The notes beneath the pieces are model-generated. The model did no database searches. It worked only from the letters and a program-made list of their open reading frames with translations, and had not been told where the DNA came from. Below, piece after piece: positions 26,594-35,816 of a stretch of 39,978 bases of DNA. This DNA comes from Paracoccaceae bacterium. Lineage in GTDB: Bacteria; Pseudomonadota; Alphaproteobacteria; Rhodobacterales; Rhodobacteraceae. Where the stretch lies: NCBI GenBank assembly GCA_016937195.1, contig JAFGWK010000250.1:1-39978 (forward strand), given 5' to 3'. Each line of letters starts with the position of its first letter. The first letter of the stretch is position 1. The position numbers and the translations under genes are program-made.

Positions 26594-29377
26594 CTAGTTG
26601 CCCGCCCGCTTCGAGCCCGAGGCGATTGCCTCACGCAGCCGCTTTTCGAGGGCCTGTTGGCGCGGTTCTGAATGCAGCTTCAGCCCGAACATGTCTTTGA
26701 CGTAGAAACTGTCCACCACCTGGGCCCCGTAGGTTGCAATCACCGCGCTGGAGATCGAAATATTATTCGCCGCCAGCGCGCGGGTCAGATCGTATAGCAA
26801 GCCGGGGCGGTCACGGGTATCGACCTCGATGATCGTGTAGATGTCCGAGCCTTCATTGTCGAAGACAACATGGGTTGGGAACTTGAACTCGCGTTCACGT
26901 TTCTTGAGCTTGTCGCGATCCTTGAGCGCCTCGCGTGCGATCACCTCGCCACGCAGGGTCTTTTCGATCATGCCGCGCAGACGACCCAGTTTTGAGGCCT
27001 CGTAGGGGTGACCTTCGGCATCCTGAATCCAGAACACGGCGGTCGCATAGCCGTCCTTGCTGGTATAGGTGCGCGCATCGACCACATTTGCCCCCACCAG
27101 CGCCAGTGCCCCCGCCAGACGCGAGAAAATGCCCGGGTGATCGGCCAGCGCGAAACTGGCGCGCGTGGCGTCGTGATCGTCATCGGGGTGCAGATCAATG
27201 CGGATTTCGCTATCGTCCAGCCCGCGCAGCAGCTTGGCGAAGATCGTGTGATTTGTGGTATTCAGAGATTGCCAATAGGGATCGTAATGGCGGCCCAGTT
27301 CGGTGCGAATTTCTTTGCCATCCCAGTCACCGGCCTGTTCCAAAACGCTGCGCAGGGCGCGCTTGGCTTCGGAACTGCGTTGATCGCGATTGACCGCCTC
27401 AAGCCCGTGTTCAAGCGCGCGCGCGGTTTCGGTGTGCAGTTTGCGCAGCAGCGTCGCTTTCCAGTTGTTCCACACGTTCGGCCCGACGCCGCGAATGTCG
27501 CACACTGTCAGCACGGTCAGCAGGTCCAGCCGCTTGCGCGACTTTACCTGACGGGCGAAATCGCGGATCGTGCGCGGATCTGAGAGATCGCGTTTTTGCG
27601 CCACATCCGACATCAATAGGTGATTGCGGATAAGCCACTCAACGGTTTCGCATTCCTCGGCATTCAACCCGAGACGCGGCGCCACCTTGCGCGAGATTTT
27701 CGCCCCCAAGATTGAGTGATCTTCGGGGCGGCCCTTGCCGATATCATGCAGCAGAAGCGCGACATATATCACGCGCCGGTTGATCCCCTCTTCGAGGATC
27801 TTGGACGAAAGCGGCAGTTCTTCGATCAACTCATCGCGCTCGATTTGCGCCAAGGTCGAGATCACCTGAATCGTATGCTCGTCCACGGTATAGCTATGAT
27901 ACATGTTGAATTGCATCATCGCCACGATCGGTTCGAATTCGGGGATGAAGGCGGCCAAAACACCCAGCTCGTTCATCCGGCGCAGCGCGCGTTCCGGGTT
28001 GCCGTGTTTCAACAGCAGATCCAGAAAGATCTTTTGCGCCTCGCGATTGGTGCGAATTTTGTCGTCGATCAGATCGAGATGGGCCGAGACAAGCCGCATC
28101 GCGTCCGGGTGGATCAACATCCCGGTGCGCAGCGCCTCTTCGAAGATGCGCAGCAGGTTGACGGGGTCGGCGAGAAACGCGGCCTCATCGCCCACGTTGA
28201 TACGCCCGGTATCCTCGCGGTAGGGTGCCTTAAGCTTGCGGCGGCGGCGAAAGATACGTTGCAGCATCGGCGCGGTCTTGACGTGTTGCGCCTCAAGCTT
28301 GGTCAGGAAGATTCGCGTCACATCGCCTACCGCCGTGGCATGGCGGAAGTAATCTTGCATGAAAACTTCAACTGCGCGCCGCCCCGCCAGATCGCGATAC
28401 CTCATGCGCTCGGCCACATCGACCTGCATGTCGAAACTGAGTTGATCGGCAGCACGCCCCGCGATCAGGTGCAGATGGCACCGCACCGCCCAAAGATAAT
28501 CCTCGGCAGCATAGAAGGTCGCGTATTCCTCGGGAGAAAAAGCGCCGATCTCCATCAGCTCGCGCGCACGTCCGACATGGTGAATATACTTGCCGATCCA
28601 GTACAGCGTTTGCAGATCGCGCAAGCCGCCTTTGCCCTCTTTGATATTGGGTTCGAGAACATAACGCTGACCACCCTGACGGCGGTGGCGCTGGGCGCGT
28701 TCCTCTAGCTTGGCTTCGATGAATTCGCCCGCGGTCCCCTCAAACAGATCATGGCGCAGGCGCAGTGACAGCGCATCGGCCAGTGCGGTGTCGCCGCAGA
28801 TATAGCGATGTTCCAGCAGGGCCGTGCGGATGGTAATATCTTCGCGCCCCAGCCGGATACAATCATCCAGCGTGCGCGAGGCATGTCCCACCTTCAGCTT
28901 GAGATCCCATAGCATATAAAGCATCGATTCGATCACGCTTTCGGCCCAAGGCGTGATCTTGTAAGGCGTCAAAAACAGCAGATCGACATCGGAATGCGGC
29001 GCCATTTCCGAGCGCCCGTAGCCCCCCACCGCCAACACCGAGAAGCGCTCGGATTCGGTCGGGCTGCCGATTGGGTGCAGTCGGGTTGTGGCCACCCGAA
29101 AGGCCGAGCGCACAATGCCATCCGTCATCTGCGCATAGGCCTCGACCGTGACGCGCGCGGCACGGGGGTGGGTGGCGAAATCCGCCTCGATTGCGGCGCA
29201 GGCATGGGCGCGCTCGGCGCTAAGAAAGGCCACGGTGGCGGCGCGAATATCGCGTGGCTCGCTCACCCCTGAAAGGGCCGTATCGAGTGCCTCGAAGATG
29301 CCAGTCTCACGAAGAAGAAGCGGGTCCCCGGATTCGGTCAGGGGAGGGGTCTGCGCGGTGCTCACGGCTTTGCTCAC
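26594..29377 (-). CDS. glnD: Bifunctional uridylyltransferase/uridylyl-removing enzyme GlnD
   Basis: GlnD senses glutamine and adds or removes UMP on PII proteins to set nitrogen metabolism. The 927-residue product has the nucleotidyltransferase motif GGYGRSEMAPHSDVDLLFL (about 117-135), the GlnD middle region (EPNIKEGKGGLRDLQTLYWIGKYI), the HD hydrolase with LLLHDIGKGRPEDHS (about 550) and two C-terminal ACT domains (ADHPGIFSRLAGALALVGANVVDARTYTSKDG and DTRDRPGLLYDLTRALAANNISISSAVIATYGAQVVDSFYV). The start is a GTG at 29377, because no in-frame ATG precedes the domain. It begins 48 bases after the upstream lipoprotein gene, and murJ follows after one base. Confidence 0.97.
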   Translation of the reverse strand: MSKAVSTAQTPPLTESGDPLLLRETGIFEALDTALSGVSEPRDIRAATVAFLSAERAHACAAIEADFATHPRAARVTVEAYAQMTDGIVRSAFRVATTRLHPIGSPTESERFSVLAVGGYGRSEMAPHSDVDLLFLTPYKITPWAESVIESMLYMLWDLKLKVGHASRTLDDCIRLGREDITIRTALLEHRYICGDTALADALSLRLRHDLFEGTAGEFIEAKLEERAQRHRRQGGQRYVLEPNIKEGKGGLRDLQTLYWIGKYIHHVGRARELMEIGAFSPEEYATFYAAEDYLWAVRCHLHLIAGRAADQLSFDMQVDVAERMRYRDLAGRRAVEVFMQDYFRHATAVGDVTRIFLTKLEAQHVKTAPMLQRIFRRRRKLKAPYREDTGRINVGDEAAFLADPVNLLRIFEEALRTGMLIHPDAMRLVSAHLDLIDDKIRTNREAQKIFLDLLLKHGNPERALRRMNELGVLAAFIPEFEPIVAMMQFNMYHSYTVDEHTIQVISTLAQIERDELIEELPLSSKILEEGINRRVIYVALLLHDIGKGRPEDHSILGAKISRKVAPRLGLNAEECETVEWLIRNHLLMSDVAQKRDLSDPRTIRDFARQVKSRKRLDLLTVLTVCDIRGVGPNVWNNWKATLLRKLHTETARALEHGLEAVNRDQRSSEAKRALRSVLEQAGDWDGKEIRTELGRHYDPYWQSLNTTNHTIFAKLLRGLDDSEIRIDLHPDDDHDATRASFALADHPGIFSRLAGALALVGANVVDARTYTSKDGYATAVFWIQDAEGHPYEASKLGRLRGMIEKTLRGEVIAREALKDRDKLKKREREFKFPTHVVFDNEGSDIYTIIEVDTRDRPGLLYDLTRALAANNISISSAVIATYGAQVVDSFYVKDMFGLKLHSEPRQQALEKRLREAIASGSKRAGN

Positions 29378-29425
29378 GTCCCGAATGGGCCTTGGTTGAG
29401 GGCGAGGGTAGGGTGTGGCCGAGGT

Positions 29426-30607
29426 TTAGAACCCGGCCCCACCAAAGCTGCGCGGTGCCGGGTCGATGACCACGGCTTGCCCGTTGCGCACCTGCGCGAT
29501 GGCCAGACCACGTTCATTCGTGCCATCGGGCAGCAGGCGGAATACGCCATTCACCCCGACAAAGCCAGAAGGCTGGGTTAGCCCCTGCCGGGTCAGCGCA
29601 TTCGGATTGCCCGATTTGATCAGCGCCCCGATGGCGGCGATTCCATCATAGGCGAGCCCGGCAATCGGATGCGGTGCGCTGCCATAAGCAGCTTGATAGC
29701 GCTGCACGAACTGCGCTTGCAGATTGGGATCGGGCTCGGCGAACCAGCCCCCTTGCACCCCCGGAAGCGACAGCGTTGCGGGCGGAATATCCCAACGGGT
29801 CAGGCCGATGAACTGTGTGCTTTGCGAGCTGACGCCGTTTTCTGGCAAAAGCTGGGACAATAGCGGCAGCGCGCCTGCCGTATCAGCGGTCAGGAAGACC
29901 GCGTCCACATCGCCCGCCTTTACGCGGTCGGCGATTTTGGGGGCGGCCATAACCACACCTTGCTGCGAGAACGGGTAGTTGGTGACGCCTGCCAGCGTCG
30001 CCCCGTTGCGCGCAATCGCGGTCTGGATCGCGGCAGCCCCGACCGCGCCAGCGCCGGTGTCCTCATGCACGACCATGATCCGGCGTTTGCCTTGACGCGT
30101 TGCATAACTCACCAGCCGGTTGGCGGTGTTCGGGAAGGTCGGTCCAAGCACAAACAGGTTGCCACCCGCGACATCGGTGTTGTTTGAGAAAGACAGCACA
30201 TTCACGTTGCGCGGGGCCACGGCGACGGCGGCGGCATTGGCCGATTGCGCAAAGACCGGTCCAAGAATGATTTTCGCGCCGTCATCAACCGCTTTGGTGG
30301 CCATCGCAGCCGCCTGACCGGGCTGACCGCCTGTGTTGTAGATGCGCAGGTCAATGCGCACGCCTTGCAGATCTGCCACAGCCATATCGGCGGCGTTTTT
30401 CAGCGCGCGTGCCAGCGTCTCATCGCCCGGTTTGCCAGATCCGCCCGGCAGCAGCAGCGCTACGGTGACGGGGGCAGAGGTGTCGATGCGCTGGCCACTG
30501 TTGGCGCCCATCGGCCCGGTCGGGTTACAAGCTGCCAACCAAAGCGCCGAAAGAAGCGCTACGATTTGTGCCGCGCGTGCACGAGTGTTACGGATTAGGG
30601 CAAACAT
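29426..30607 (-). CDS. Penicillin-binding protein activator lipoprotein (LpoA/YraM-like, periplasmic-binding fold)
   Basis: A 393-residue lipoprotein with a bilobed Leu/Ile/Val-binding fold. The signal sequence ends in the lipobox LAAC (SALWLAACNPTG), so Cys is lipidated. The fold motifs are VTVALLLPGGSGKPGDETLARALKNAADMAVADL (about 45-80), DDGAKIILGPVFAQSANAAAVAVAPRNVNVLSFSNNTDVAGGNLFVLGPTFPNTANRLVSYA and AGLAYDGIAAIGALIKSGN. Its position divergent from rsmI-yraN is the usual place of yraM/lpoA, the outer membrane activator of penicillin-binding protein 1A in gammaproteobacteria. The alphaproteobacterial protein lacks the N-terminal TPR part, so activation of a PBP is only inferred. It is the first gene of a series with glnD and murJ. 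Confidence 0.83.
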   Translation of the reverse strand: MFALIRNTRARAAQIVALLSALWLAACNPTGPMGANSGQRIDTSAPVTVALLLPGGSGKPGDETLARALKNAADMAVADLQGVRIDLRIYNTGGQPGQAAAMATKAVDDGAKIILGPVFAQSANAAAVAVAPRNVNVLSFSNNTDVAGGNLFVLGPTFPNTANRLVSYATRQGKRRIMVVHEDTGAGAVGAAAIQTAIARNGATLAGVTNYPFSQQGVVMAAPKIADRVKAGDVDAVFLTADTAGALPLLSQLLPENGVSSQSTQFIGLTRWDIPPATLSLPGVQGGWFAEPDPNLQAQFVQRYQAAYGSAPHPIAGLAYDGIAAIGALIKSGNPNALTRQGLTQPSGFVGVNGVFRLLPDGTNERGLAIAQVRNGQAVVIDPAPRSFGGAGF

Positions 30608-30706
30608 GATAGGTCCTTCGGGCTCGATGCGCAGAATATTACTTGGCGAAAGCCTATTCGGATCGTCATACGAAGTAAACGATACTCACGCTTCAAGGAG
30701 CAGGTG

Positions 30707-31621
30707 ATGCAGCAAGAGAACGAAACCGGCAATATCCTGCCCGAGGCACATGGCGCGGCGGGCGAGGGGCGCTTGGTGCCGCTTGCGCCGGGGTTGCATT
30801 TTATCGCGACCCCGATCGGGGCGGCACGCGACATCACCTTGCGCGCGCTCGATATTTTGCGCTCGGCTGATGTTTTGGCCGCTGAAGATACCCGTAGCCT
30901 GCGCCACTTGATGGAAATTCATGGCGTGCCACTGTCGGGACGCAAAATCGTCGCCTATCACGACCACAACGGCGAGGCGATGCGTCCGCGATTGCTGCGC
31001 GCCCTGCAAGAGGGGCAGTCGGTGGCCTATGCCTCCGAGGCGGGCACGCCGCTGGTCGCCGACCCCGGTTTTCAACTGGGCCGTAGCGTGATCGCTGAAG
31101 GCTATCGGGTCTATGCCGCCCCCGGTCCGTCGGCCGTTCTGGCGGCGCTGACGGTCTCGGGGCTGCCAAGTGATCGCTTTTTGTTTGCAGGATTCGCGCC
31201 CAATACCGGCGCTGCACGGCAAAAGTGGTTGGCGACGTTCCGCGATATTCCGGCAACGCTTGTTTTTTATGAAAGCCCCAAGCGCGTTAACGCGATGTTA
31301 AACGATTGTGTGGAAATATTCGGTGAGGATCGAGAGGCGGCGCTGTGTCGCGAATTGACCAAACGCTTTGAAGAGGTGCGGCGTGGGACGCTGCAAGAGA
31401 TTGCGCTTGGATTGGAGGAAACGCCTGTTAAAGGCGAGATTGTCGTGTTGGTGGATCGTGCGCATGGGCCCGCAGCAGGACCCGAGGAATTGGATAAGAT
31501 GCTGCGGCTCGCTCTCGCGCGTCAAAGCATGAAAGATGCAGTATCCGAGGTGTCGCAAGCGCTCGGATTACCCCGGCGGGAAGTCTATCAGGCCGCCCTT
31601 AAAATGGAGAAGACCTCATGA
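30707..31621 (+). CDS. rsmI: 16S rRNA 2'-O-ribose methyltransferase RsmI
   Basis: RsmI methylates the ribose of C1402 in 16S rRNA, using S-adenosylmethionine. The 304-residue product has the tetrapyrrole-methylase fold of the family: LHFIATPIGAARDITLRALDILRSADVLAAEDTRSLRHLMEIHGV (about 27-72), ASEAGTPLVADPGFQLGRSVIAEGYRVYAAPGPSAVLAALTVSGLPSDRFLFAGFAP and FYESPKRV...CRELTKRFEEVRRGTL. I chose the ATG at 30707, six bases after AAGGAG; the track start at 30704 is a GTG too close to that site. The stop overlaps yraN by four bases (ATGA). Confidence 0.95.
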   Translation: MQQENETGNILPEAHGAAGEGRLVPLAPGLHFIATPIGAARDITLRALDILRSADVLAAEDTRSLRHLMEIHGVPLSGRKIVAYHDHNGEAMRPRLLRALQEGQSVAYASEAGTPLVADPGFQLGRSVIAEGYRVYAAPGPSAVLAALTVSGLPSDRFLFAGFAPNTGAARQKWLATFRDIPATLVFYESPKRVNAMLNDCVEIFGEDREAALCRELTKRFEEVRRGTLQEIALGLEETPVKGEIVVLVDRAHGPAAGPEELDKMLRLALARQSMKDAVSEVSQALGLPRREVYQAALKMEKTS

Positions 31622-31983
31622 GCGGTGCGCTTTCTTACTATTCGGGTTTGGCGGCTGAAGAACAGGTTGCGCGTCAATATGAGGATGCCGGTCGGTCCAT
31701 TTCTGAGCATCGCTGGCGCGGGCGTTATGGTGGCGAAATCGATTTGATTGCCCGCGATGGCGACACGGTGATCTTTGTTGAGGTCAAGAAATCACGCTCG
31801 CATGCGCGCGCGGTTCAAAGGTTGTCGTCGCGCCAGATGCAGCGCATCTGCGTGTCGGTGCAGGAATATCTGATGAAATTTCCTGCGCCGGCAAATTGCA
31901 ATCGCAAGGTGCGCTTCGATCTGGCGTTGGTTGATGAACAGGGACAGATCAAGATTCTGGAAAACGCCTATTTCGGAATGTGA
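31618..31983 (+). CDS. yraN: YraN family protein (predicted endonuclease-like fold)
   Basis: A 121-residue protein of the YraN/UPF0102 family. The restriction-endonuclease-like core is visible as GEIDLIARDGDTVIFVEVKKSRSHA (about residues 40-64), giving the E-xD-ExK pattern of PD-(D/E)xK nucleases. The role in cells is not settled. The four-base overlap with rsmI, and the PBP-activator gene on the other side, match the yraLMN arrangement of other proteobacteria. The start is fixed by the overlap and by the conserved SGLAAEEQVARQYE N-terminus. Confidence 0.93.
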   Translation: MSGALSYYSGLAAEEQVARQYEDAGRSISEHRWRGRYGGEIDLIARDGDTVIFVEVKKSRSHARAVQRLSSRQMQRICVSVQEYLMKFPAPANCNRKVRFDLALVDEQGQIKILENAYFGM

Positions 31984-32043
31984 GTTGCGATTGCATCCCC
32001 GCGCACCACATTGCATCAAGGGTGGAACGCAAAGGGGGCGCTG

Positions 32044-32985
32044 ATGGGCTTGAAAGTCGCAATTCAAATGGATCCGATCGCGGCGGTTGATATTGACGCC
32101 GATAGCACGTTTCGCATCGCCGAAGAGGCACAGGCGCGCGGGCATGAGCTGTTTTATTACACGCCCGATCGTTTGATGTATCGTGAAGGACGCATTCTGG
32201 CACGGGGCTGGCCGTTGCAAGTGCGCCGTGAGCGGGGAAATCATTTCACGCTTGGAGATGAGGTCGAGGTCGATTTGGCCGATTGGGATGTGGTCTGGCT
32301 GCGTCAGGATCCGCCCTTCGACATGGGTTATATCACCACCACTCATCTTCTGGAGCGCATTCATCCCGACACGCTGGTCGTGAATGATCCGTTTTGGGTG
32401 CGCAATTTCCCCGAAAAGCTGTTGGTGTTGAATTTTCCTGATTTGACGCCGCCGACGCTTGTCGCGCGTGATCTGGGCACGATTCGCGCGTTCAAAGAGG
32501 TTCATGGCGACATCATCCTCAAGCCGCTTTATGGCAATGGCGGGGCTGGTGTGTTCCGTCTTGATCCCAATGATCGCAATCTGTCCTCGCTGCATGAGCT
32601 GTTCATGGGCATCAATAACGAACCTTTGATTGCGCAGAAATTTTTGCCTGCTGTCGCAAAGGGCGACAAGCGTATCATTCTGGTCGATGGTGAACCGGTT
32701 GGTGCGATCAATCGGGTGCCTGCAGCGGGTGAGACGCGGTCGAACATGCATGTTGGAGGGCGGCCAGAACAGGTTGCGCTCACAGCGCGCGACCGTGAAA
32801 TTTGTGCAACCATTGGGCCTGTTCTGCGTGAAAAGGGGCAGGTCTTCGTCGGGATTGACGTGATCGGCGATTGGCTGACGGAGATTAACGTAACCTCGCC
32901 CACGGGCATTCAGGAGCTTGAACGCTTTGACGGGGTCAATGTCGCTGCCAAAATCTGGGAGGCGATTGAAGCGAAACGGAGTTGA
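32044..32985 (+). CDS. gshB: Glutathione synthetase
   Basis: Catalyses ATP-dependent addition of glycine to gamma-glutamylcysteine, the last step of glutathione synthesis. The 313-residue product is an ATP-grasp enzyme with [39 protein letters not shown] at the N-terminus (the family usually has KMDPI or QMDPI there). [40 protein letters not shown] (ATP loop) and [29 protein letters not shown] (metal and substrate site) complete the pattern. The ATG at 32044 fits the conserved start; the track start at 32011 only adds unrelated residues. It follows yraN by 60 bases on the same strand. Confidence 0.96.
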   Translation: MGLKVAIQMDPIAAVDIDADSTFRIAEEAQARGHELFYYTPDRLMYREGRILARGWPLQVRRERGNHFTLGDEVEVDLADWDVVWLRQDPPFDMGYITTTHLLERIHPDTLVVNDPFWVRNFPEKLLVLNFPDLTPPTLVARDLGTIRAFKEVHGDIILKPLYGNGGAGVFRLDPNDRNLSSLHELFMGINNEPLIAQKFLPAVAKGDKRIILVDGEPVGAINRVPAAGETRSNMHVGGRPEQVALTARDREICATIGPVLREKGQVFVGIDVIGDWLTEINVTSPTGIQELERFDGVNVAAKIWEAIEAKRS

Positions 32986-32986
32986 T

Positions 32987-33895
32987 GTGTCACTGCAACA
33001 AAGCCTTTTGAACCTGATCCTGCGCAATGCCACGAAACGGCAGGTACGTTTTCTGAAAGACCCGCTGCGCACGCGCCGGGAGGCGGAGCGCGCCTCGAGT
33101 TGGGCCGTTGTTCCTCCCGACGGGCTTTGTCTGATGCAGGTCGTGTACGGTGGTGTGCCCTGTCTGTCGGCGCGGGTTGGCGCGGTCGAGCGGGATTCGG
33201 TCCTGCTGTATTTCCACGGCGGTGGCTATATTTCTGGCTCACCCTTTATGTATCGCGGTCTGGCGGGGCGCTTGTCCCAGCTTTCGGGGCTCGATGTGAT
33301 TCTGCCCGAGTATCGTCTTGCGCCCGAACATCCGCTGCCAGCCGCGCTTGAAGATGCGATGGCGGCTTGGCAGGGGCTGGTGGATACTGGCTACGCGCCT
33401 GATCGCATCGTCATTGCAGGCGACAGCGCGGGGGGCGGGCTGGCCTTGCTGTTGCTCGCTCGGCTTTGCGCGGCGGACACGCCGCCTGCCGGGGTGATCG
33501 CGTTTTCGCCTTGGGTCGATCTGAGCTGTTCGGGGGAGAGTTTCCATACCAACGCCAAGACCGAAGTGCTTTTGCCGCGCGCGCGGGTCAGGCAGTCCAG
33601 CGAGATGGCGCGGGGGGATCATGCGGCGGATGACCCTGCCGTTTCGCCGCTTTTCGCGGATTTTCCTGCCCCGCCGCCGGTTCTGATCCAGCATTCGATG
33701 GCGGAAATCCTATGCGATGATTCCCTGCGCATGGCCGAGCGGTTGCGCCATTTCGGCAGTGACGTCACGGTGCAAAGCTGGCCCAAAGCGCCCCATGTCT
33801 GGCAGTTTTTTGACGGGCGTCTGCCCGAGGCGCGCGCAGCTTTGGAAGATGCGGGCCGCGCGGCGCGACATATGCTTAACCTGCCATCGCGGTGA
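32987..33895 (+). CDS. HSL-family alpha/beta hydrolase (esterase/lipase type)
   Basis: A 302-residue alpha/beta hydrolase of the hormone-sensitive-lipase family. The oxyanion motif HGGGYISGS lies near residue 77 (LLYFHGGGYISGSPFMYR), and the nucleophile serine is in VIAGDSAGGGLALLLLA (about 150). The remaining triad residues should be the Asp/Glu region of MAEILCDDSLRMAE and the His of KAPHVWQFF. It has no signal peptide, so it acts in the cytoplasm. The start is a GTG at 32987, one base after the gshB stop, with GGAG five bases upstream. The gene is convergent with comM, and the two coding ends overlap by 20 bases. The natural substrate is unknown. Confidence 0.9.
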   Translation: MSLQQSLLNLILRNATKRQVRFLKDPLRTRREAERASSWAVVPPDGLCLMQVVYGGVPCLSARVGAVERDSVLLYFHGGGYISGSPFMYRGLAGRLSQLSGLDVILPEYRLAPEHPLPAALEDAMAAWQGLVDTGYAPDRIVIAGDSAGGGLALLLLARLCAADTPPAGVIAFSPWVDLSCSGESFHTNAKTEVLLPRARVRQSSEMARGDHAADDPAVSPLFADFPAPPPVLIQHSMAEILCDDSLRMAERLRHFGSDVTVQSWPKAPHVWQFFDGRLPEARAALEDAGRAARHMLNLPSR

Positions 33896-35387
33896 TGCGG
33901 TAGCTCAGCGCCTCGGCAATATGGGGTTGGCGCACATCGACCTCGCCGTCGAGGTCGGCAATCGTGCGCGCGACTCGCAACACCCGGTGATAGGCGCGCG
34001 CGGACAGTCCGAATTTTGCCGCCATTTTCGTTAACATCTCGCGCCCTTGCGCATCGGGCGTGGCGATCTCTTCCAACAATGTACCCTCTGCTTCGGCATT
34101 GACACGCACGCTGGCGTGGCCCTCAAAACGTGCGGTTTGGGTATCGCGCGCGCCTTGAACGCGCTGGGCTACGGTGGCAGAGTTTTCACCGCTGGCGGGT
34201 AGATCAAGATCGCTGAAGGCGACGGGAGGCACCTCGATTCGCAGATCAAAACGGTCCATCAGCGGCCCCGAGACTTTGCCAAGATAATCCTCGCCACAGG
34301 TCGGCGCGCGCGAGCAGGCCCGTGCCGGATCTCCGAGATAGCCGCATTTGCACGGGTTGGCCGCCGCGATCAAAAGAAACCGGCAGGGGTAGCGCATATG
34401 GGCTTTGGCGCGCGCGACCACGACCTCGCCGGTCTCTATCGGTTGGCGCAGGGTTTCCAGAACGGCGCGGGGAAATTCGGGAAACTCATCCATGAACAGC
34501 ACACCGTTATGGGCCAGGCTGACCTCCCCGGGGCGCGCGCCGCGTCCGCCCCCGATCATCGCCGCCATTGAGGCTGTGTGATGTGGCTCACGAAAAGGGC
34601 GTTCGCGCGAGATCCCGCCTTCGCCCAGCAGGCCCGAAAGCGAGTGGATCATTGAGGTTTCCAGTGCCTCGGTCGGCGTCAACGGCGGCAGGATCGAGGG
34701 GACGCGCGCCGCCAGCATCGACTTTCCTGATCCGGGCGCGCCGATCATCATCATGTGGTGACGCCCAGCCGCAGCAATTTCCAATGCCCGTTTCGCGCGT
34801 TCCTGCCCTTTCACATCGCGCAGATCGCGCGCCAAGGTCGGTGATTTAAGGAGCCCGGGGCGGGCGGGGTCCAGCGGGACGCGCCCGCTGAGATGGGCAA
34901 TCGCCTCGCTCAGCGTGGCGGGGGCGAACACATCGGCCGCGCCAACCCATGCGGCCTCGGCCCCGCAGGCTTTCGGGCAGATCAGATCGCGCCCGTTTTC
35001 GGCCGCGGCAAGGGCCGAGGGCAGCGCACCAGCCACCCCCACCAGCCGCCCATCCAGCGCCAGTTCGCCAATCGCAACGACCGCTTCGGCGCGCTCGGCG
35101 GGTACCAACCCGAGGGCTGCAAGCAGTGCCAGCGCCACCGGCAGGTCGAAGTGCGAGCCCTCTTTGGGCATGTCGGCGGGGGATAGATTGACGGTGATTT
35201 TCTGCATCGGCATTGCGATCGCCAGCGCCCCAAGGGCGGCGCGCACCCGTTCACGCGCCTCGGACACCGCCTTATCTGCCAAGCCGACAATGGCAAATCC
35301 CGGCAAGCCTTCGGACAGGGCGCATTGCACTTCGACCGTGCGTGCCTCTACGCCCTCAAACGCCACAGTAAAGGTCTTTGCGACCAT
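33876..35387 (-). CDS. YifB/ComM-family Mg-chelatase-like AAA+ ATPase
   Basis: A 503-residue AAA+ protein of the YifB/ComM family; ComM of naturally transformable bacteria is a branch-migration helicase for incoming DNA. The N-terminal LonC-like domain reads VEVQCALSEGLPGFAIVGLADKAVSEARERVRAALGAL...ITVNLSPADMPKEGSHFDLPVALALLAALG. The Walker A is IGAPGSGKSMLAARVPSILPPL (about 215), Walker B is NGVLFMDEFPEFPRAVLETLRQP, and a zinc-like cluster reads ANPCKCGYLGDPARACSRAPTC. The C-terminal ComM domain ends RVARTIADLDGEVDVRQPHIAEALSYR. The length is normal. Its 3' end overlaps the convergent hydrolase gene by 20 bases. Confidence 0.94.
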   Translation of the reverse strand: MVAKTFTVAFEGVEARTVEVQCALSEGLPGFAIVGLADKAVSEARERVRAALGALAIAMPMQKITVNLSPADMPKEGSHFDLPVALALLAALGLVPAERAEAVVAIGELALDGRLVGVAGALPSALAAAENGRDLICPKACGAEAAWVGAADVFAPATLSEAIAHLSGRVPLDPARPGLLKSPTLARDLRDVKGQERAKRALEIAAAGRHHMMMIGAPGSGKSMLAARVPSILPPLTPTEALETSMIHSLSGLLGEGGISRERPFREPHHTASMAAMIGGGRGARPGEVSLAHNGVLFMDEFPEFPRAVLETLRQPIETGEVVVARAKAHMRYPCRFLLIAAANPCKCGYLGDPARACSRAPTCGEDYLGKVSGPLMDRFDLRIEVPPVAFSDLDLPASGENSATVAQRVQGARDTQTARFEGHASVRVNAEAEGTLLEEIATPDAQGREMLTKMAAKFGLSARAYHRVLRVARTIADLDGEVDVRQPHIAEALSYRITAMAG

Positions 35388-35816
35388 GATTCCGTCCTTT
35401 TTTCCCGTTATCTCAAGGGGTAAAGGCGCATGGTTTAAGAAAGGTTAACGCTGAACGGACGCCTCATTTCGTGGCGCGCGCGGTCTGGCGTGTCAACGTT
35501 CAGGGTTGCGCATCGGGCCTTAGTGCGTGTGCTCAACCTGTCGAGAGATTTGTTGCAATAACAGGAAGGCACGTCAAGAAATCGTGAGCAAGCTTAGGAT
35601 TTCCTGCACGCCGATTTTCGTGAGCTTCAATCTTAAATTATTGAAATAAAACAAATTTAATTCTGTTTGTTGCGTCAATGGGCTGGGATGCACAAAGTAA
35701 CATGCAAAAACCAACAATTCCGTGAGGAACCTTTTCATGCCAAGAACATTGGGTCAGCAATGCAGCCACGCGTTTACGTGGCGCCGAATGGGCGGGAGAC
35801 CCGGGGAGACTGGTAA
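35388..35816. other. 429-base gene-free divergent region between comM and the rpoH-type gene
   Basis: I see no coding sequence on either strand. The region is much richer in AT than its surroundings near 35631-35662, where TTAAATT (35633-35639) and AATTTAA (35654-35660) form an inverted repeat. An interrupted stem CTGAACG-ACGCC / GGCGT-CGTTCAG occupies 35451-35503. GGAAC at 35726-35730 with CATT 16 bases later resembles an ECF-sigma promoter (GGAAC-N16-CGTT) with one mismatch. A hairpin precedes the ribosome binding site (see 35765-35782). Confidence 0.45.
35765..35782 (+). promoter_or_regulatory. Hairpin in the 5' leader of the rpoH-type gene
   Basis: The stem GCCACG / CGTGGC with the six-base loop CGTTTA ends 20 bases before the ribosome binding site GGGGAG (35803-35808). 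A GC-rich segment (GGCGGGAGACCCGGGG) follows and could pair with the site. Leaders of heat-shock sigma genes are often temperature-sensitive, so a regulatory role is possible but unproven. Confidence 0.45.

Noticed and set aside
27716-28708. 330-residue plus-strand ORF
   Set aside because: It is antisense to glnD.
31792-33072. 426-residue minus-strand ORF
   Set aside because: It is antisense to yraN and gshB, both clearly coding.
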